Assembly: GCA_016285885.1 (NCBI GenBank)
Contig: JAEERP010000011.1
Span: 1-64,000 of the forward strand
Source of the DNA: Paludibacteraceae bacterium
GTDB lineage: Bacteria > Bacteroidota > Bacteroidia > Bacteroidales > Paludibacteraceae
Length of the DNA stretch: 64,000 nt
Direction of reading: 5' to 3'
The translations under genes and the position numbers were made by a program. The notes beneath the pieces are model-generated. The model was given only the letters and a program-made list of their open reading frames with translations. It searched no databases and was not told where the DNA came from. How positions within the stretch are numbered: the first letter of the stretch is position 1; every line of letters begins with the position of its first letter. Below, piece after piece: positions 60,297-64,000 of the stretch.

Positions 60297-61219
60297 TCGG
60301 ACTTGTGGTCAAAAACACAGGAAGTGGCTATTGGGTCAAAAACGATTCCGACGGCCAACTCTACGAATGCAAGATCAAGGGTAACTTCCGAATCAAGGGT
60401 ATCAAAAGCACTAACCCGGTTGCCGTCGGCGATCGGGTTTCTTTCGATATGCCCGCCTCCGGCATCGGTTGGATCCACGGAATCGAGGACCGCAAGAACT
60501 ACATCGTGCGCAAACCCACGAACCTCTCCAAGCAGTTGCACATCATCGCGGCGAACGTCGACCAGCTGCTGCTGACGGTCACCATCAACCACCCGGAGAC
60601 CTCCACCACATTCATAGACCGCGCCCTGGCGACAAGCGAGGCCTACCAGGTGCGCTCCATCCTCGTCATCAACAAGACGGACCTCTACGACGAGGGCGAG
60701 AAGGAGTACATGAACGCCCTCATCAACCTCTACGAAACCATCGGATACCCCTGCATAGCCGTATCCGCGCAGACGGGGGAGAACATCGAACGGCTCAAGG
60801 AGATGATACAAGGCAAGACATCGCTCCTCTCCGGCAACTCGGGCGTGGGCAAATCATCGCTCATCAACGCCATCTGCCCCACCTTCAGCGCCAAGACAGG
60901 GGAGATATCGGACGTGCACAACAAAGGCATGCACACCACCACCTTCTCCGAGATGTTCGAACTGGACGAGGCGACCAACCTCATCGACACCCCAGGCATC
61001 AAGGGGTTCGGCACCATCGACTTCAAGAAAGAGGAGGTCGGGCACTACTTCCCAGAGATCTTCAGGGAATCCAGCAACTGCCGCTTCGGCAACTGCACCC
61101 ACATACACGAGCCGGGATGCTCCGTGCTCCGCGCGATAGAGGAGCACACCATCAGCATATCCCGCTACAACAGCTACCTCAGCATCATGGAGGACTGCGA
61201 CGAGGGGAAATACAGATAG
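60293..61219 (+). CDS. rsgA: ribosome small subunit-dependent GTPase RsgA
   Basis: The 308-residue protein has an N-terminal OB domain, a circularly permuted GTPase ([12 protein letters not shown] before [14 protein letters not shown] and DTPGIKGFG), and a zinc knuckle ([18 protein letters not shown]). It checks late 30S assembly. It overlaps frr by 4 bases and is 4 bases upstream of a histidine kinase gene. Confidence 0.97.
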   Translation: MIGLVVKNTGSGYWVKNDSDGQLYECKIKGNFRIKGIKSTNPVAVGDRVSFDMPASGIGWIHGIEDRKNYIVRKPTNLSKQLHIIAANVDQLLLTVTINHPETSTTFIDRALATSEAYQVRSILVINKTDLYDEGEKEYMNALINLYETIGYPCIAVSAQTGENIERLKEMIQGKTSLLSGNSGVGKSSLINAICPTFSAKTGEISDVHNKGMHTTTFSEMFELDEATNLIDTPGIKGFGTIDFKKEEVGHYFPEIFRESSNCRFGNCTHIHEPGCSVLRAIEEHTISISRYNSYLSIMEDCDEGKYR

Positions 61220-61223
61220 AGAC

Positions 61224-62387
61224 ATGAAAACCTCCTTCAACAACATAAAGAAAATCAAGTACATCTTCTCCTCGATCGCTCTGCTGATCGTGGGGCTCTC
61301 CATGTACTACACCCACCAGCTGACGAAGGAGATGGCGGAGGAGGAGCGGCAACGCATCAGCCTATGGGCGGAAGCCACACAGAGACTCGTTTCCGACACA
61401 GACGGATCCGACCTCGTATTCCTCATGAAGGTCATCGAAGGGAACACTAGCATACCCGTGCTCGTGGTCGACGAAACCGACAACGTGACCATCTACCGCA
61501 ACATAGAGATTCCCGAGGAAGACGACGGCAAATACATACGACAGATGGTCAAGAAGTTCCAGCGGGAGAACAAACCCATAGAGATATCGATCGACGAAAA
61601 CATCAAGCACACCCTCTACTACGGCAACTCGACCATGCTCAACAAGCTGGAATACTACCCGTATATCCAATGGGGCATCATCCTCGCCTTCTTCGCCATC
61701 ATCTTCTTCGTCTTCGCCAGCGCCAAACGCTCCGAACAGAACAGGGTGTGGGTCGGACTCTCCAAGGAGACGGCCCACCAATTAGGGACCCCGATCTCTT
61801 CCCTACTCGCCTGGGTCGAGATACTGAAGGAGGAGAAGGTCAACCCAGACCTCATGACGGAGATGGAGAAGGACGTCAACCGCCTGCGCACCATCGCGGA
61901 ACGCTTCTCCAAGATCGGTTCGATACCCGAACTGACACCGACGAATCTGGACACCCTCCTGCAAAACTCACTTTCCTACATGCGGAAACGCACGTCGGAC
62001 AAAGTGCAGATCACCTACCATTTCAAGGACGAAATGCCTATCACCCTCGCACTGAACCAACCCCTATTCGAATGGGTCATTGAAAACCTATGCAAGAACG
62101 CCATCGACGCGATGAGCGGAGAAGGACACATCAACGTAGAGGTGGCACAGGAGAAAGAGAAGGTGATCATAGACGTGAGCGACACAGGGAAAGGTATTCC
62201 GAAGTCCAAATTCGATGCGGTATTCTCCCCTGGGTTCACCACTAAGAAAAGAGGCTGGGGACTAGGACTCTCCCTCGTGAAAAGGATCATAGAAGAGTAC
62301 CATAAAGGGAAAATTTTCGTCAAACACTCGGAAATCGACAAAGGAACCACCTTCAGAATCATTCTAAACAAGCAAGCAAAGAACTGA
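61224..62387 (+). CDS. membrane sensor histidine kinase
   Basis: The 387-residue protein has two membrane segments (about 13-30 and 150-167) flanking a small extracytoplasmic domain, then the kinase core: H-box SKETAHQLGTPISSLLAW (H185), N-box ENLCKNAIDAMSG, G1 DTGKGIP and G2 GWGLGLSLVKRI. There is no HAMP or PAS domain, and no response regulator gene is adjacent, so it is an orphan in this window. It is translationally close to rsgA (4 bases). The signal sensed is unknown. Confidence 0.93.
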   Translation: MKTSFNNIKKIKYIFSSIALLIVGLSMYYTHQLTKEMAEEERQRISLWAEATQRLVSDTDGSDLVFLMKVIEGNTSIPVLVVDETDNVTIYRNIEIPEEDDGKYIRQMVKKFQRENKPIEISIDENIKHTLYYGNSTMLNKLEYYPYIQWGIILAFFAIIFFVFASAKRSEQNRVWVGLSKETAHQLGTPISSLLAWVEILKEEKVNPDLMTEMEKDVNRLRTIAERFSKIGSIPELTPTNLDTLLQNSLSYMRKRTSDKVQITYHFKDEMPITLALNQPLFEWVIENLCKNAIDAMSGEGHINVEVAQEKEKVIIDVSDTGKGIPKSKFDAVFSPGFTTKKRGWGLGLSLVKRIIEEYHKGKIFVKHSEIDKGTTFRIILNKQAKN

Positions 62388-62466
62388 TTATAAGACACTT
62401 AAAATAATTGTCTTAAAAAAAAGCAAAAATGGACGTATGGGGAGTCCTAAATATCACTATTTTTTG

Positions 62467-62474
62467 TAATTTTG
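62467..62474 (+). promoter_or_regulatory. candidate -7 element for DUF177-rpmF
   Basis: TAATTTTG fits TAnnTTTG, 25 bases before the proposed GTG start. Confidence 0.5.
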
Positions 62475-62499
62475 CGGAGTTTTTAGAATCCATGCGAAA

Positions 62500-63060
62500 G
62501 TGGGAAGAGAAGAGACATACATTATTCCGCTGAAAGATTTGGAAGTCGGCACACACCAGTACCGATACACATTGGACAACAGATTTTTCGAGGAGGTTGA
62601 GGGTCCGGAAATAGAAAAAGGAGATGTACAAGCGGATGTGACCGTCAAGAAATGCGAGCACTCTTTCTTAATCACTTTCAGATTGGAAGGCACAATAAAA
62701 GTATTGTGTGACAGATGTTTGGAGGAGATGGATCAACCGATATCCTGCGAGGAGAGCCTCACGGTGAAGTTCGGGGAAGACAAATCCGAGGAGGACGACC
62801 AACTGGTGGTGGTTTCCGAGGAGGATGGCGAGTTGGACTTGTCCTGGTACATGTACGAGTTCGTCGCCCTACACATCCCAATCCGGCACGTCCACCCAGA
62901 GGGAGAATGTGACGAAGAGACCGCCCAGGCACTCAGAGCGCATCTGACCTTCAAGAGGGACGAAGAGGAACAAACAGAAGAAGAACAAGGCGACACCCCA
63001 ACAGGCGAAGAGATCGACCCTCGCTGGGAGGCCCTAAAAAAACTAAAAGACAATAACTAA
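62500..63060 (+). CDS. DUF177 (YceD-like) protein
   Basis: The 186-residue protein probably starts at GTG 62500, giving MGREETYIIPLKDLEVG, which matches the usual short N-terminus of the family; the ATG at 62492 is out of frame. It has LCDRCLEEM and the HIPIRHVHPEGECDEE region and an acidic C-terminus. DUF177/YceD lies upstream of rpmF in most bacteria and is linked to 23S rRNA accumulation. It lies 17 bases upstream of rpmF here. Confidence 0.93.
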   Translation: MGREETYIIPLKDLEVGTHQYRYTLDNRFFEEVEGPEIEKGDVQADVTVKKCEHSFLITFRLEGTIKVLCDRCLEEMDQPISCEESLTVKFGEDKSEEDDQLVVVSEEDGELDLSWYMYEFVALHIPIRHVHPEGECDEETAQALRAHLTFKRDEEEQTEEEQGDTPTGEEIDPRWEALKKLKDNN

Positions 63061-63077
63061 TTTAAATTATAAACAAA

Positions 63078-63263
63078 ATGGCACATCCTAAACGAAGACA
63101 AGGTAAATCAAGAGGAGCGAAGAGAAGAACTCATTACACAGCAGTAGCTCCGACATTGGCAGTATGTCCTAAATGTGGCGCACTCCACTTATACCACAGA
63201 GTATGCGGTTCTTGTGGATACTACCGCGGCATGGAGGCTATCGTTAAGCAGGAAGCTGTTTAA
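63078..63263 (+). CDS. rpmF: 50S ribosomal protein L32
   Basis: The 61-residue protein begins MAHPKRRQGKSRGAKRRTHY and has the four-cysteine zinc ribbon CPKCGALHLYHRVCGSCGYY. Length and sequence are typical of bL32. It is cotranscribed with DUF177. Confidence 0.98.
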   Translation: MAHPKRRQGKSRGAKRRTHYTAVAPTLAVCPKCGALHLYHRVCGSCGYYRGMEAIVKQEAV

Positions 63264-63288
63264 TCCGCCTTCACATAAAAACGAATCG

Positions 63289-63323
63289 GAAGGAGTCACC
63301 TCAAGCGCGGCTCCTTTCTTTTT
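63289..63323 (+). terminator. terminator after rpmF
   Basis: AAGGAG (63290-63295) pairs with CTCCTT (63311-63316), followed by TCTTTTTCT. Confidence 0.65.
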
Positions 63324-63346
63324 CTATCTCCATACATGAGTGAACC

Positions 63347-64000
63347 ATGACACGTTTTTACCTAATCAGACACGGGCAGACAGATTGGAACCTGGAGAAG
63401 AGGATGCAGGGACAACATGAGACGGACCTCACCCCCCTCGGCGAGAGGCAAGCGATCGCTTTAGGGGAAAGGCTCGAGGACGTTGATTTCGACCTCGTCT
63501 TTTCCAGTCCGCAGCGGAGAGCCATGAAGACCACCCAGCTCATACTAGGGGAACGGAAACATAACCTGCCCATCATCCAGGACAACGCACTGAAGGAGAT
63601 CCTGATGGGCGATTGGCAAGGCATACTCATCGAGGACCTCATGAAAAAGTACCCGGAAGAGATCGACCTCTTTTGGCACCACCCCGAGCAATACAAGCGG
63701 GAGGGTTGCGAAACATACGACGAGGTGAGGAAACGGGCCGGCCAGTTCATGGAGAGAACCGCCGCAGAAAACCCCGGGAAAAACATCCTCGTCGTCACCC
63801 ACGGCGCCTTACTGAAAACACTCTACACCTATTTCAAGTACCAACCCATATCCGAAATAGCACACGCCGTACACCCCCTCTCCACCGCCATGGCAATCGT
63901 GGAAAAGCGGGATGGAATATGGAACGTGATGTCCTGGAACGACACGGAACACCTCGCACAACTCGAGGAAGTGCCCAACGTGACAGATAGCGCTAATACA
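63347..64000 (+). CDS. histidine phosphatase family protein (partial)
   Basis: From ATG 63347 the frame is open to the window end (218 codons). It opens with the phosphoglycerate-mutase-type motif FYLIRHGQTDWNLEKRMQG and has LVFSSPQRRAMKTTQLIL, EILMGDWQG and VVTHGALLKTL, so all catalytic residues (two His, two Arg, one Glu) are present. It is a phosphomonoesterase of the cobC/GpmB-like group; the substrate is unknown. The C-terminal end is cut off. Confidence 0.9.
   Translation, partial: MTRFYLIRHGQTDWNLEKRMQGQHETDLTPLGERQAIALGERLEDVDFDLVFSSPQRRAMKTTQLILGERKHNLPIIQDNALKEILMGDWQGILIEDLMKKYPEEIDLFWHHPEQYKREGCETYDEVRKRAGQFMERTAAENPGKNILVVTHGALLKTLYTYFKYQPISEIAHAVHPLSTAMAIVEKRDGIWNVMSWNDTEHLAQLEEVPNVTDSANT

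Overview
The window is chromosomal DNA of a Bacteroidetes bacterium, most likely order Bacteroidales. The evidence is the 16S rRNA start at the left edge, many promoters of the Bacteroides type (TTTG, about 19-21 bases, TAnnTTTG), a lipoprotein with an acidic stretch after its cysteine, a type IX secretion (T9SS) sorting domain on the CotH protein, and typical Bacteroidetes gene neighbourhoods (DUF1846, MlaE/MlaF-mutL, DUF177-rpmF). The T9SS domain argues against a classical gut Bacteroides and fits a Porphyromonas/Tannerella/Paludibacter-like lineage. That is inference.

Layout. 1-530: 5' end of an rRNA operon on the minus strand with two tandem promoters. 0.5-2.5 kb: an ADP-ribosylglycohydrolase and ribD. 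2.6-11.4 kb: secreted and surface proteins (a beta-helix-like protein, a protein with near-identical 73-residue repeats, an outer-membrane-barrel-like protein coupled to a TPR protein, a lipoprotein) and the remnant of a sialate O-acetylesterase gene. 11.5-14 kb: a T9SS-secreted CotH-family protein. 14.3-21.6 kb: a seven-gene minus-strand operon for an ACP-bound lipid or polyene (KAS, ACP, two hot-dog dehydratases, thioesterase, an MMPL exporter fused to a methyltransferase-like domain, a CrtI/retinol-saturase-like oxidoreductase). 22-26.5 kb: M16 protease, hpt, adk, an RRM protein. 26.6-31.6 kb: a branched-chain amino acid operon (ilvD-ilvB-ilvN-acyl-ACP thioesterase) preceded by an apparent ribosome-mediated attenuator. 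31.7-38.5 kb: DUF1846, MlaE/MlaF ABC transporter, mutL, S4-domain protein, WG-repeat protein, DUF4924. 38.5-40.5 kb: hemolysin III, a HEAT-like protein, a 9-bp minisatellite and a four-helix-bundle protein.

40.7-45.5 kb holds the most intriguing module: a translationally coupled minus-strand operon of a PqqD-like protein, an ATP-grasp ligase, a PLP-dependent decarboxylase-like protein whose N-terminus carries a YxxPxL motif of the kind bound by PqqD-like domains in RiPP pathways, and a urea-transporter/M23-peptidase fusion. This looks like a small-molecule or peptide-conjugate pathway with a built-in docking system.

45.6-48.2 kb: AlaX-like editing protein, non-catalytic M16 protein, kdsB, with a candidate small RNA upstream. 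48.6-50.4 kb: an unknown secreted protein and an AlkD-like protein. 50.5-58.2 kb: a giant (about 2578 aa) surface protein with 58 copies of a 26-residue repeat in five modules and a T17 tract upstream of its start. 58.5-64 kb: an expansin-like protein, frr, rsgA, a sensor histidine kinase, DUF177, rpmF and a histidine phosphatase cut by the window end.

All calls come from reading the sequence; no searches were run.
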